DNA of 64,000 nucleotides. It comes from Dermatemys mawii. Lineage: Eukaryota; Chordata; Testudines; Dermatemydidae. The notes under the pieces are model-generated. The model saw only the letters and a list, made by a program, of their open reading frames with translations, searched no databases and was not told where the DNA came from. The DNA is taken from contig ML677351.1 of the NCBI GenBank assembly GCA_007922305.1, positions 8,461,558 through 8,525,557 on the forward strand. The letters are read 5' to 3'. The translations under genes and the position numbers were made by a program. How positions within the stretch are numbered: the stretch's first letter is position 1; each line of letters begins with the position of its first letter. Positions 25,280-37,508 of this stretch are shown piece by piece.

Positions 25280-25475
25280 GCGCTTTACATTTCTCCACTT
25301 TTGCAAAGTGCTCTGGGATTTTTCCCAATGAAAGTATATTTATCCCTGTTGTGTAGGTTGGCACAGTGTTCTCACGTGATTTACTAAATGCCAGTCATTA
25401 CATCAAAGTCAGAAAAGGGAATTTCTCAAATCCAGGCCTCAAGATTCCAGTGCTCTATTCTAACCACTGTAAAGT
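25280..25475 (-). repeat. MIR-type SINE fragment
   Basis: Read on the minus strand, the 3' portion of the interval gives CAGTGGTTAGAATAGAGCAC, a tRNA-like head with the A box. GCCTGGATTTGAG follows at the B box position. The rest is a weak match to the MIR core. Confidence 0.5.
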
Positions 25476-26079
25476 GTTATTGAATCACTATGTAAAACCA
25501 TTTATAAGGTTGGCTTTCAGTTCCTTACAGTTTCCACAGCCATGCATCCTACTCTAAATAGGAAAGGTCAGTGCCTCAGTCAAATTTTTCGGGATCCTAC
25601 TTTAAGTGAGGCAATATTTTCCACTAGACAAAGTCCCATATTTATTTTGGATGTCATGAATCTAGAATGAAAATGGATTACACTTCATGTCCACATGAAG
25701 GAATCATTGCACTAGTAATTGATGCAACATCACATGATGATGTGGACTGTAAGACTCTCAACCAAGACCAAGTTGCCTACAAGATTCAAAAGCCAGAAGC
25801 AAATATTGATCCTTTTCGGTGATATGGCTATCTACACAAAGTAGGTTACATTACAATGATTCCTGTACCTAACAAACTCCTGAATTGCTTGTCTTCAGAC
25901 AGACATACAACTCTTCTGAAATCAATGGGAGTTGGAATGTGTATCTCGAGGGCAGAATTTGGCATCTGGAGCATAAAGATAGTAAGCAAATTCATTTTCC
26001 TTGATTTATTTTAGTGCAAGTGCACAGTACATAAATGGACCCTAAGCATGAATTCAGAGTATCCTCTTTTCCTGAACCA

Positions 26080-26290
26080 CTCTTTCTTGGTAGTTTCCCC
26101 CAGCCTATTCTTTCACTCACATTCCCAGCCTATGCTGGCTACCCCATCCTTCTACTCCTCTTACAGACAATCTGCTCGTACGTTTCAGTTTCTCTCTCTT
26201 CTGGCAACTCTTGCCCTCCTTAAATTTCTTCCCTGAGGCCTCTTGTTTCTTCTTATTTTCTATCATGTATTCTCTCAGCATTTCTTTTCT
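26080..26290. repeat. pyrimidine-rich tract
   Basis: The plus strand is C/T-rich, which leaves two overlapping frames open. There is no sign of protein selection. It is similar in style to the tracts at 6.3, 53.4 and 57.0 kb. Confidence 0.35.
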
Positions 26291-27780
26291 CATGTAGCTA
26301 CATGATATTGAAGACAGAGCTCTATGAAACTCAGAAGTTTGGGCTCATACCCCCAAGTTTAGTTTTGGGTTTCAGATTTCAACAGACCCCAAAAATACAG
26401 CAGAACTGCAAAATTTCATGCTGAAATCATAAGTTATCCTAGCTTTACTCAAAGGGGTTATGGAATCCTTTGGTGATTTTGGCTTACAACTAAGCCAAAT
26501 CAAGTTTCACTGGCTTTGAAATTTTAAAAACAAAAGTTGTGCAGCAGAAAGTATTCTTAATATTATTTTGCATAGGGGAACAAGACTAGTATCTAGGGTG
26601 TAGTGGTTTATTTTGAAATATTAACTTCTAGAACATGGGGAAAATTGTGGGGAGAGGGCAGCAATCTTTGCTTAGTGGTATCAGAATGCTGAGTTCTCAG
26701 ATCCAGTTTTGGTTCAGCAGAGAAGAGATGGAGAAAAATGTATTTATTCTTGTATTCCACTTCAATAGTCCAGTAACTGGTCAAAATACCATTGTACAGT
26801 GGGAAAAGCTCATAGAACATCACTGAGATCAGGAGAGTTCAAGTCAGAGCTTTAAGCCATCTTTGCCCACCTCTCCCTTGACTTGCACTCTCTGCATTTT
26901 GAAAGTAACCAAAATCCTTGCCTTTTACATTTAGAGTTCTCTTCCTATATAATGAAATGAATATCCAAATACATAGTATAGCTACTTAATAATAATGGTA
27001 GCCTGCCTTCTGAAATAAAGTATTGCATTTAGGACACCTCTGAAATGAATTTACCCTTAGCATGACCAAAATATGAAATCAATAATGAAGGACGGGAATT
27101 GATACTCACTGGCTATACTGTGTCAGCAGAATGACTAAATAGCAACAAACATTAAAAAGTAAGCCTAATGGTCATGAAACCCCCTTTCTTTATACCAGTT
27201 AAACTCCACTGTCTTCCATGAAATTACTGCTAATTTACACCAGTGTGCGTGACAAGAAGCTAAGCCCCATGTGTTATTCATAGGGCATGATGAAGATAAA
27301 CACAACTTTGTCTACTGCATTATAATCATTAAAGAATCAATGGCAAATTAAACGGCACAAACCCAAAGGGGGAAAAAGCAGTGCTATAAATGCAGAGAAA
27401 AAAAATGATTCGAACCTTAAATGTAATGCTATTTATCCATATGGTTAGTGCAGCAAGAAGCTGCAGAGATAAAGACATCAGGAGAAAAAACAAAAATCAA
27501 TGCTGATTTTACCTTAGTTACTTTTTTCCTTTCTTTATTTATAAATTATTATTGTAGTCTGCCTCAGAGCTAGCAACCAGACTTTCGAGAGAATAAAATG
27601 TATACTATTATAGCATGCTGAACAGAAAGAGGGCTTCAAGAGATAAGGAAATTAAGGGGCTCATAAGATTCATAAGATGATGTGACATCTTTTCATAAGA
27701 ACTGTGAACTTTGGCAAATAAGCTGCTGCATAATACCATCAACCTTATCTACAGAGATAAGAGCCTATTTTAGCTCCAAG
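26291..27780. other. no gene; weak ancient repeat traces
   Basis: A GCTAATTTACACCAGTGTG word at 27.23 kb hints at the fold-back family seen at 28.25 kb. The stretch 27290-27520 is low in repeats and AT-rich. No gene is visible. Confidence 0.4.
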
Positions 27781-27850
27781 ACTCAGATGGCATAATTCCA
27801 TTGAAGCCAATGGAGCTACACCAATTTACACCAGCAGAATAACTAACCCT
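27781..27850. repeat. fragment of the TTTACACCAG fold-back family
   Basis: It contains AATTCCATTGAAGCCAATGG and ACACCAATTTACACCAGC, the typical half of the element seen complete at 28.25 kb. Confidence 0.55.
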
Positions 27851-28251
27851 TGGAGTAGCAATTCATGTGCACTCCACAATGTGGGGGCCAGAGGAAGGGA
27901 GGACTGTTAAGCCTTCTAATATCCAGTGAAACTTACTAGACTTTCAATCATTTCATTTCAGCATTCTGATGAAAATGAGTGGGACTCAGGATATCAGATA
28001 GTGTCAGTTTAAACTGACACTATTTCTGGACTTGTTCTTCCTGTACAGCACCATCTTTAAAGTTATACATCACTGAAATGAACTCTATACTATATACTTT
28101 AAAAAAATAAGTCTCGTCTTGGATAGACTTGATTTATTTTAGAGTTTTAGAAGGAGAGAAGAAAGCATCTCCGTGCATTGTCTCAGTTCTCTCTCTTCAA
28201 GGGGCGGGTATGATACATGGTTAATATCATTTTGGAAAGGAAAATGCAACA

Positions 28252-28328
28252 AGATCCTCAGCTGATATAAACTGGTAGTTTCATTGATATGAAGGCAGCT
28301 ACACTGATTTTATGTCAGCTGAGGATCT
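28252..28328. repeat. complete fold-back repeat
   Basis: The left arm AGATCCTCAGCTGATATAAA (28252-28271) and the inverted right arm (28309-28328) match at 19 of 20 positions, around a 37-bp loop. The full length is 77 bp, and a single strand would form a stable hairpin. Confidence 0.75.
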
Positions 28329-28755
28329 GGTCCAGAATTCCTTGCGGGATATTTTCAGCATGCAGTTCTTGGAAGTAGACACACAGCACCTATTAAAATT
28401 CACTTCATTGCCCCCTCAAATTGCAGTAAATATATTTTCCTATTTCATGACTAAAATAAGAATTCTTATAGCAGCACTCCAGTTGGACTCTAAGATTATA
28501 TGGACTTATGTGTCACTTTAAAACTAGTTAAATGCTCTCATAGTATAAATTAGCAATGAAAATAGAGGGGTGAAAATTCTTATGGAACTCCATTTTTATT
28601 TTTAGAAATCTCTTCCCATTGTTCTGATGTGATGACCACACTGTGTAAATTAAGTATAGCTTTTGTGGCTTTACTAGATCAAGTAGGTTGCTTCTCTATT
28701 TGGAACATTTGTTCCCTTAGCAGTGGCTCAGAAACCTCTGTTAATGACACACTTA

Positions 28756-28945
28756 GGGTATGCCTACAATCTAATCACAGAGTATGACATACTCTAGCCA
28801 TCTTTAATCTAGGTAGCTCAGGTACTAGAATAGTGAAGCTGTGGCAGCACAGGCTTCAATAAGGGATAGTCACCCAAATAATTATCCAGGTTTCTGGACA
28901 GGCTCATGCAGCCTGTATTGCTGTTGCTTCACTGAGCCAGTAACA
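28756..28945. mobile_element. Harbinger-type MITE, right end lost
   Basis: After TTA at 28753-28755 it opens with GGGTATGCCTACA, a variant of the Harbinger terminus. Inside, TAGTGAAGCTGTGGCAGCAC and AGGCTTCAATAAGGG match my memory of a turtle MITE. The matching right terminal repeat could not be found, so the end is approximate. Confidence 0.55.
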
Positions 28946-29056
28946 TAGACGTATTGTATATAGAATTCAAATAAAAAGAGTGTTGTAATAATCTGATTGT
29001 TGAGCAGCATTTGCAGATGGAATAGTCCTAATTATACCATGCATTGTATTGTATGC

Positions 29057-29070
29057 AAAAAAAAAAAAAA
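29057..29070. repeat. poly(A) run
   Basis: An A-run of 14, without target duplications or an adjacent element that would make it a retroposon tail. Confidence 0.8.
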
Positions 29071-30552
29071 GTATTGTAGATTACCTGATCTCATCATAGG
29101 CCACAGTGAATTGATGCTGATAAAGTTAGGTATAACACTCAAGAGAGGTTAACATGAAAAAAAAATTCACAGAAGATTATAGCATTGCATTAAATCAGAA
29201 GGCAGCTTTTGTTCACTATTTGAACATAAGACACCTCACAAAGACCACGGACACTTTACAAGAGTCACTATAAGTGAATCACTTGGACAAAACCCTACTC
29301 AAATACAGAAGATGCATGGAGAAGCTTTGTCTTAATATACAAGAAGAAATTATAGATTAATTCTTTTTAAAGATTTCTTACATGGGAAAAAATGGGGAAA
29401 AGTGCAGAGAAGATATGAAGGTCTTTTATTGTCTCTTTAGAAGACTAGCAAGAAGTTAACCAGAAGAGGTCCTAAGCAGAAGTTCTACAGTGCAGCAGAG
29501 AGGTGAGGGTGGGGAGGAGGGGTTTTAGGAACAATTCTGTTTTCTTTAGTCCAATCAAGTTCAACTGGAGAATAAAATGACACTTTCTGTGATTCTTTAC
29601 CAGAATAGGTAGACAGTTTTCTGCACCATCCCTCCCACTCCTGGCTCTGACCCAAAATCTATGGAACACTGAACTTGTAGGAATAGAGGAGATGGACTTC
29701 CACACATCCCCAGGGAGAAAGTGATCATGATTCCATAAAGGTGGCATTTGCCCCATTTCATACTCATCAGGAGAGTTCCTCGGAAAAAGATTACCCCCTT
29801 CAGTTGTATAAGCAGAAGAGGCAGTTGAGACACTAGTGTTCTGACACAAAAAGACACCGATCAGTTTTGTAACTAAATCTGGCCCTGATTCTACGGAGAA
29901 GTGATAAAAGTGCCTATATTTATTATAAGCAGAGCTGGTAGTACCACCTATGGTTAAGATTTCCTGACATTTTCCATTACAAGATCCTGTTTTCAGTTCC
30001 TTATCACTTTGCTAAACTTTAAATGCCTGGTAGCTAGGTAGATAGACTATACTAAAGTCTCTTGAAATGCTCTGACACTAAACCAAATGTGTAATGCTGT
30101 TAAGCATCAAGTACCACAGTTGTCTGTCCCATGCTTGAAAGAAGCAACAAGTTTTCAGTACCACTGGTGTTATTTCCTCCATTCTTTTCAAAACTCAGGG
30201 CTTGTCTACACTACAAAATTAAATTGATTTTATCTAATTCAACCTTAAGATGCCCAATTAAGTCAATTGTGTGTGGCCACATCATGCTCATTATCTCGAT
30301 GGAGTGCGTCCTCAATAGCAGTGCCTGCATTAATGCACAAAGCAGTGCACTGTGGGTAGCTATCCCAAAGTGCAACTTGCCGCAGTGTGTTTTGGAAAGT
30401 TTATGCAGTGCCTCATGGGACAAAAAAAACATTGTCACAGGGGAGAATGGGAACATTGCATCTGCATCCCAGGATGCACTGTGCTCAATGGCAAAGAACC
30501 CAGTCGTTTCTGAAACTTAAAACCACTGCACATTCACCATAATCCCAGAAGC

Positions 30553-31690
30553 ATGGAGCCTGCTCAGTTGTGCGCTCTTGCTGTGAGCATCTCAAAACAC
30601 CTTGCACCTTCTCCTGCAATATTTCCAGAGCCAAAGGAGGATCCACCGCATGGAACATAGCAATGTCCTGCAAGCAGTCCTGCTGCAAGCCATTGGAAAA
30701 AAAACAATTCACAGTTGTTGCTGGCAGTCACAGACCAGCTGCTCTCTGTTGAGCACCATTTCTGGTCCTGTGAAACAAACACTGACCTGCAAATCGATGC
30801 AGTCCGAATAGTATGGGAGGACAAGCAGCAGCTGCAGAACTTTCAGATGCTCTCCTCTGCCCTGCAGTTCAGCAACACAAAAAGAGAGAGCTGCTCTGAT
30901 CGTGGAGAAGCGAGGGGCAATCGCTATTTAGACGCTTGCAGCACCAGACAGTTACTGATCAGTGGGGAATCAATTTGGAGTGGGAGCTGCTGTGCCCGAA
31001 GCGTGCAGGACCATTAATCGACTTCTGCTATGAAGAGTAGTGCGTCTGGGAAATGTGCAAGACATAGTGAACGGTTATGCCACAATGGGGTTTCCTAATT
31101 GTGGTGGGGTGATAGATGGCATGCATATCCCCATCTTGGCACCAGACCACCTTGACAAAGAGTACATAAACTGAAATGGATACTTTTCAGTGGTATTGCA
31201 AGCACTGGTGGATCACAGGCGGTGTTTCACCGACATCAACGTAGGATGGTCAGGAAAGGTTCATGACTTGGGTCTGTTCAAAAATCTGCAATCCAGGACT
31301 TTCTTTCCACACTGCAAAATGAACATTGATGACACTGAGATGCCTATCCTGGGGGACCCAACCTACCCCTTGCTCCCATGGCTCATGAAGCCAAATACCA
31401 GGTACCTGGACAGCATCAGTAAGGAATCGTTCAACTATAGGTTCAGCAAGGGCAGATCAGTGGTTGATGTGCCTTTGGTCATTTGAAAGGGCACTGGAGA
31501 AGTTTACTAACCACGTTTGACCTTAGTGAAGAGAACATCTCCATGGTTATAGCTTCCTGCTGCGTGCTCTATAATATCTGTGAAGAAAAGGGGAAAATTT
31601 TCCACAGTGGTAGGCAGTTGAGACAGTCAGACACCAGGGCAATAAGAAGAGCACAGCAAGGGGTGGTGCATATCTGTGGGCCTTTGAAAA
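30553..31690 (+). pseudogene. HARBI1-type Harbinger transposase relic
   Basis: A Harbinger transposase (DDE_Tnp_4 type) cuts the element ends and joins them to a TWA target. The likely start is the ATG at 30553. Visible parts are NVLQAVLLQAIG early on, then GVIDGMHIPILAPDH holding the first catalytic D, FTDINVGWSGKVHD, and GDPTYPLLPWLMKP with the second D. Breaks include an in-frame TGA in the KEYIN-stop-NGYFS segment, which looks like a CGA codon lost by deamination. A one-base loss near 31470 falls exactly where the third acidic residue should be; the expected VVE is read as VVD. After that shift the frame continues AFGHLKGHWRS and ASCCVLYNICEEKG. The N-terminal third is also frameshifted. 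Confidence 0.85.
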
Positions 31691-31938
31691 GCTGTTTACT
31701 AATGAGTCACAGTAATGTGAGCTGCTTGTCTGTGTTGTGCTTTCCCAAACCTTCACTGGCCTTGTATCACTGACCTTGTAAAACCAACACCCCATCCAAG
31801 CCACTGCTTCTATTCAATAAAGAACATTTATTTCTCGAATCCATTTACTTTATTTAACAAACAGAAGAAAAGAAGGAGAACAGGAAAAAAGGATAACCTT
31901 GGGGAAAATGGGTTATAAAACTGGAAAGAGAAACATTT

Positions 31939-33540
31939 TCATCTGTGTAATGAATTCCAGATCATCAAAGGTTTGTGAATAGGCATCTTCTGTTCCTTGT
32001 ATCCTTTCCCTGAGTTAAGTGAAACGGATAATGGACTTTTCACCCATGCCTCAGGGAATCTTGGGGAGGGTGATTCTGCACCAAGGGATGCTGGCTGGCT
32101 GTCCACCAGGATCTGCAGAGGGACTCTGCGCTCCTGATTCTGTTCCTGCAGTTCAGTCAGACACCTCAACAGGTATGCCTGGTCCCTCATAATTCAAAGC
32201 ATCTTATCCTGTGCCATATGCCCTTGCTCATTGGAAAGTTTCCTGCTCTCCATGTCCATATCTAACTTCTCAGACAGTGAAATCCTCTATGCTCTCAGTT
32301 CTATGTCAGCTTTCTCAAAAGCCTTCATTATCTCCGGGAACATCTCCTTCTCCTCCTAATCAGTGAAAATCTGTTTTCGGGTGTTAATGGCATGCCAAAG
32401 GACATATTTCCAGCTCTCTGTCCTGGGAAAAAATAAAGATGACATTGTACATGAATAAAATATTTCCATAGAAAGGACAATCTTTCCATAGAAAGGCCAT
32501 AACATAATCAGACTCCATAACCATTCCCTGTGCCATTTTGCTGCTCCAACCACGATGGGTATACCACCTCCCTCCCTCTCCCCTCCAGCCATGGGTGATG
32601 GCATTTTTAATGAAGGTTCATGGGAGGCTCATGTCAGGAGCACAGGTAGCTAGTCGAACAATGGTCTATCCCCATAGCACCATGGGAGGAAGGGAAGTTT
32701 TCACTCCCAAGTTGCTCAATCTTTCATGTGGGGCCCCAGTCCCCTATTAGACACTTTAAACTACTTTCCAACTCATGCCGAGCACAGTCTCTCCCCTGCT
32801 AAAGGCCACGTGGTTTGGTGATTCAGAAGACGGTGGGTCTACTTGCCTTTTTTTTTTTTTAAGAGCAATTTTAATGAGAACTTTCCCCCATTTCCCCTAG
32901 GGGACCCTATATGATATCAGTCTCCTGAGGGTAACGGGGAGAAAGGAAGGCGATGCTGCAAGTGTCTGGATATAGACCCAGTCCATATGCCACAATGATG
33001 CCAACATGAAAAATCTCCCGTGAAGCTTGAGTGACCTCTTGTAAGCAGAGAGCCACAGCACCTCTCTTTTCCCCCCTCACAGTAAACATGCAATACCACC
33101 GAATGTGTGTGCCTGCTCAAGTTTAACTGGACTTTCATTGTAATTGTATACTCACCAGAGGTGCCTTCCCCAGCATCACGGTCAGCCACCATGATGTTCT
33201 GTGACTCACACGGCTCCAGGGTTAAAAATACTTCCTGGCTCTTAGGGAGAATGGATCCAACTGCTCGCCTGTCTCTGATTCTCCTCCTTGTTGTAGGACC
33301 AGCATGTGTGGGGTTCAGTATCAGATCGACTGTTCACCTCTCTTGCCTTCTGATATGCTTGGCAATGTTCTTTTATTTTCACATAGCTCTGCTTTGTATC
33401 CCACATGTAGCCCTTCTCCCCCATTCTAGGAGTGATTTTTGCAGATGTCAGTGTTTCTTCTGCCTGCACAGACTCTCCTCCACACACAGCGATGAGATCC
33501 AAACCTCCTGTTCAGATCAGGCTAGAGCACATGGAAACAT
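31939..33540 (-). pseudogene. Myb/SANT-like Harbinger DNA-binding protein relic
   Basis: The second Harbinger gene normally encodes a Myb/SANT-type protein that takes the transposase to the nucleus and to the element ends. On the minus strand, 33520-33330 reads DLIAVCGGESVQAE, then GEKGYMWDTKQ, then VKIKEHCQAYQKA and SDTEPHTC, which fits the trihelix-like domain I recall from turtle annotations. The predicted C-terminal part, LLRCLTELQEQNQERRVPLQ, lies at 32165-32100. The middle is broken by stops and shifts. It faces the transposase relic tail to tail. Confidence 0.7.
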
Positions 33541-33800
33541 TTGGGGCATGTAGTCTCCATGATCAGCTGGCATGTTCCCAGTGCTAATCACACAGGAAAT
33601 AGGAAATCAAAAGTCCCTGGAGCTTTAGCAGGGGAGGGACTGTTTCTTGTACCAGTGCAGCAGAGTTGAGAATGATCTCCAGAGCAGTCACAGATAAGCA
33701 TTGTGGAACACCACCTCATGGTCAATTAAGTCAAATTACACAATGCTGCATCTGCACTACCTCACAGTTAACCCATGAAAATCAAAGTAAGCACTACGTC

Positions 33801-34148
33801 CAGGGGTGAAGGTAAAAAGGGACTTACCAGTACACAGAGTGGCCAGGGTCTGAGCAAGGTGGTAGGACAGGGGGCAGATTAACCAGAAGGGGAAGGGCCT
33901 TGGGGAGAAGGGTGGGACTGGGGCCAGATTCCCCCAGCCAGCCCTTCAGTATGACCTGGCAGCAATATAAAGGGCCTGGGACTCCTGGCCGCCGCTACCA
34001 CTACCCCAGGGCTCTGGCGGTGATTTGAAAGGTCCAGGACTCCGCCTGCTTGTGTGATAGCAGTAGCAGGGGCCAGGAGCCCCAGGCCATTTAAATCGCC
34101 ACTGCTCTCACCGATACACCGTACCATACCGGCTCACTTTCACCTCTG
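33801..34148. mobile_element. hAT-type MITE nested in the Harbinger element
   Basis: The ends are CAGGGGTGAAGGTAA and, inverted, CTCACTTTCACCTCTG. The 8-bp flanks ACTACGTC (33793-33800) and GCTAAGCC (34149-34156) match at 5 of 8, consistent with a worn hAT target duplication. The words GTACCATACCGG near the right end are typical of a turtle hAT family. It encodes nothing. Confidence 0.75.
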
Positions 34149-34256
34149 GCTAAGCCTCTCACAAAGGTGGATTACAGAAGTCAACATTAGAGGCAATTTA
34201 GGTCAGCATAAAGGACGCAGTAGTGCAGACACATACATTAACACGTCGACTTAAGG

Positions 34257-36449
34257 CCTCAGAAAAGAATTAGCAGAATAAACTGAAGAAAAATAAGGCT
34301 CCTTTCAGTACGGAATTATTGCATAATGCAGTTAGAAGGGGATAATAAACAGTATCTGAATCCTGCCACACCAAGGTTTCCTTCCTCTTGTCTCATTTGC
34401 AATGAGATTGTATAAGTAGTAAGAAACTTCTTTTTTCAAGTGGATAAGGTGTTCTGAGAATGAAGTATCATGTGTTTAAATGACATAGTTCACATAGCTA
34501 TGAGCAGAATTCAAACTATGATTTCGGAGAACATGCCTCTCACTGTAAATGCAGTTTCATTTCAATGTAAGCCACTGAAAACCTGGAGTCTAATCCTGCT
34601 CCAATTTAAATTAGTTACCAACTCCCATTAACTGCAATGATAGTAGGATCAGACCTTTAGTTGTTAACAAGTGGCTCTTACGTACTGGGCTAGACATATA
34701 TTATGAGCTGGGTAAAACCTTGCAGGTGTCTCTAGCTGAGGATTCAAAAATGGGCACCCAAAATCACCAGTCACTTCTGAAAATCTCAGCTAAGATTTCT
34801 TGGAAAGAAAACATATTTCCTTACATAGAAAGTTAAAACTGGGGTGAAAAACCCCAAAAGCTATCACCTATTATTAATTCATGAATAATCCCCAGTAGAG
34901 ACCAAAACATTAAATTTACATTGCAGGACTTATTCTTAAGAATCCCTATCACTGTTAGAAAGCTGGATATTGTGGATATTGGATAAAGTAAAGTGCTTAT
35001 GGTCAAAAGTACTTCCAAATACTGAGCCACATGGATAATGAAACAACATCTTATTACTGCCAAACTAAAGAGAAGAAAGTCCAGTCACTGAAAGGTTAAA
35101 AAAATTCCTTTGACTGCATTTTGACTCCTGTTATATAGGATATAAAAAGGCAAGGGTTTTTCAAAGGCATTTAGCTTTAAACATTCACAGCACCTTTGAA
35201 TGTCCTCAGCAGGACCAGAAAGGGAGGATTCAATTTTCAAAGATAATTGTGTCAGATAACTGTCTCAGACCTTTTCAGAAGCAATCTGATAAATACCTAA
35301 TTACCAGCCAAGTGATTTCAGAGCCACACAGCTGGGCTTGAGAGAAGGCTACAGGGAATGACAAGGTCCCCTAAAGCCATCGATAGTAAAAGCCAATCGG
35401 ATTGTGAATTACTTAATTTATTCAGCTGATGGAGTGCATAGAACGTATGAAACAAACAAAATATGAATAAAAGATTGAAATTTCAAACAATAGCATCAAT
35501 GTTTATTTGCAAACAAGACTGATTAGTACAAACAATTACTTTCCGAAGTCCACAGTATGAAGTACTTTGGAGGTATACTGCAGTTTTCAAAATTGGACCA
35601 AGTTTACATGGCTTCATTCTAATTCAGTTACTAAATTTACTTCTGTGCACCTTAAATAATATCCATTTCCAATTATAACTGTCTCCATCAGAAATTTTTA
35701 TAATCAGCAACATCACAGCCTACTTGTACACTTAAAACTTAATTCCAGATTTAGAGTTATTACCATTCCCAGGGATGTTCCCAATTTTAACTATGATGAA
35801 TATTGCGGGTACCAGCTGATTGGGGAATACCTCTGGACGCAGTAATCTCAAAAAAAAAATGACATTTCAAAGTGTACTCACAGTCCATGAATCAAGAAAT
35901 TATTGGAAAATCTCATGGGGAAATTGTGTTTGTAAAGCAGTCACTATCTCTCAAATAAAAACCCATTTTAGCCAAAAGTCAAGTTGCAGTCTTTTATTCA
36001 AAATATACTTTTTATATAGTATCTTTGGTGCTGAAAAATTCATCCAGACACAAACTGTGGTCAATCCTGTAATCTTACTGCACACAAAATTCCCCTTGAT
36101 TTTAATTGATCTTTTGTGCATGGAGGACTGACAGAAGTGAGCCCATAATACTCATAGTGAATGGGGACAGAGAGGGCATAATACACAACATTAAGAATGC
36201 AGAATTAAAAGTCAGAGAGGAAATAGTGAAGTTAATGGTAAGGTTCCAACAATATTAAACTGAACAAGTTAAATAAAACATGTGAGATATGCAAGTTCTT
36301 TAACAGAACAAATATATTAAGCAATATTTCTAATGCCATTTTCAAATAGACACAGGGCTGACTCAAGTGCTCCTATTGACATTATTTGGAATTTTACCAT
36401 TGACTTCATTTGGCAGCAGAGTTAGGTCAGTGTTGAATGTTTTTGAAAA
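34257..36449. other. no gene; traces of fold-back repeats
   Basis: Words such as GGAGTCTAATCCTGCTCC (34588) and CTTCTGAAAATCTCAGCT (34775) belong to the ancient palindromic families, but no complete copy is present. The rest is AT-rich and unassigned. Confidence 0.4.
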
Positions 36450-36451
36450 TA

Positions 36452-36630
36452 CACCAGACCATTGCTAGAACGCGGGATTTGGCATCCACGCCAAGTACCG
36501 CGTTATAGCAGGGACTGTCTTAAAATGAACTAAATTTGGGATCCATTAACTAAATTTAGGATCCATGGCCACAAACACATTATGTCTGAATTCATGTTAT
36601 ATAGACGCATGTTCTAGCGAGGGTCCGGTG
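36452..36630. mobile_element. Tc1/mariner-type MITE
   Basis: The ends are CACCAGACCATTGCTAGAAC and, inverted, GTTCTAGCGAGGGTCCGGTG. TA flanks both sides (36450-36451 and 36631-36632). The 179-bp interior contains a tandem pair, ACTAAATTTGGGATCCATTA followed by ACTAAATTTAGGATCCATGG. The TA target and the terminal repeat are consistent with pogo/Tigger-like mobilisation. Confidence 0.75.
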
Positions 36631-36632
36631 TA

Positions 36633-37508
36633 TCACCCTTATCCAAAAGCAAGGACACAAAATGCTACATGTGTGATATAGGTGAGTCAATGTTGCTAAT
36701 GTAAACCCAGCGTATTTATGCTGTGTGAGCCAGATTACCATCTTTTGTGGAAGAGGGTGCAGGGGAAAGTCTGTTAAGTTTTCCTTATAGAATTTTCCTT
36801 GAGTTCCGCCCTTGGAGGCCACATCAACTCCAAATTCTGTGGATCCATACGGCTGGGAAGCCTTTTCTGAACTATGTCAGGGGCTGGCCCTGTAGATGCC
36901 TCTTGAGTCTTGATACAGTTGACTGCATGATCTGCCTTTGCTCAGCAGTATAGTTTCGGCAGAAGCTATACTGCCATTGGTTGGCTTCCCTAGGAGCTGT
37001 GGAGTCATATGTGCTGAGTAATTCTGAGGGAACTAATACAATGTTGAGCTCTATTACCTCTCTTACCTTAAGCTTTCAAACACAAAAATCTAAGAGAAAA
37101 GCAGGAAGTAGTGCTGAGAAAATGTGCCCTCTCCATACAAATATAACTTGCATGGACTAAACCCTACAGGGCTACGTTTAGATTCCATGGGGTCTATGGA
37201 ATTTAGGATGATTTTTACCACTTTAACAATATTTCACAAGGGAAATGGGATGAAATCAAACCTTTTGTTCTGATATCACTATAATAAACTGGGTATTAAA
37301 CTAAGAGAAGGTCATCTTGAAGAAAATCTATCCCTCATGGAAATTTGCTGGTAGTGACAGTCATTGTAATAAATGAACCTCTTCTAAAATAAGACAAAGT
37401 CCTAGAATAAGACCTGTTGTGAATTTCTTCTTTGGATAAAGTAGCATTGTGGTAACAAGGAAAAATCAGCTATCCTCATCTATTAGTTTCTGTTCAGGTA
37501 TCAGCCTA
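36633..37508. other. no feature recognised
   Basis: Unassigned sequence without an open frame of note. Confidence 0.4.

Larger units (their letters stand above)
30198..34256 (+). mobile_element. decayed autonomous Harbinger transposon
   Basis: It begins GGGCTTGTCTACACTAC, a Harbinger terminus. It holds two convergent gene relics: a HARBI1-type transposase on plus and a Myb/SANT-type DNA-binding protein on minus, the gene pair usual for autonomous PIF/Harbinger elements. The right end is worn; sequence near 34220 (GTAGTGCAGACACATACATT) still looks like element, and TCA stands at both presumed borders. A hAT MITE splits the right part. It is immobile now, given the broken genes. Confidence 0.8.

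Noticed and set aside
33107..33553. 148-codon plus-strand open frame
   Set aside because: It lies antisense to the Myb/SANT-type relic of the Harbinger element and resembles no protein.
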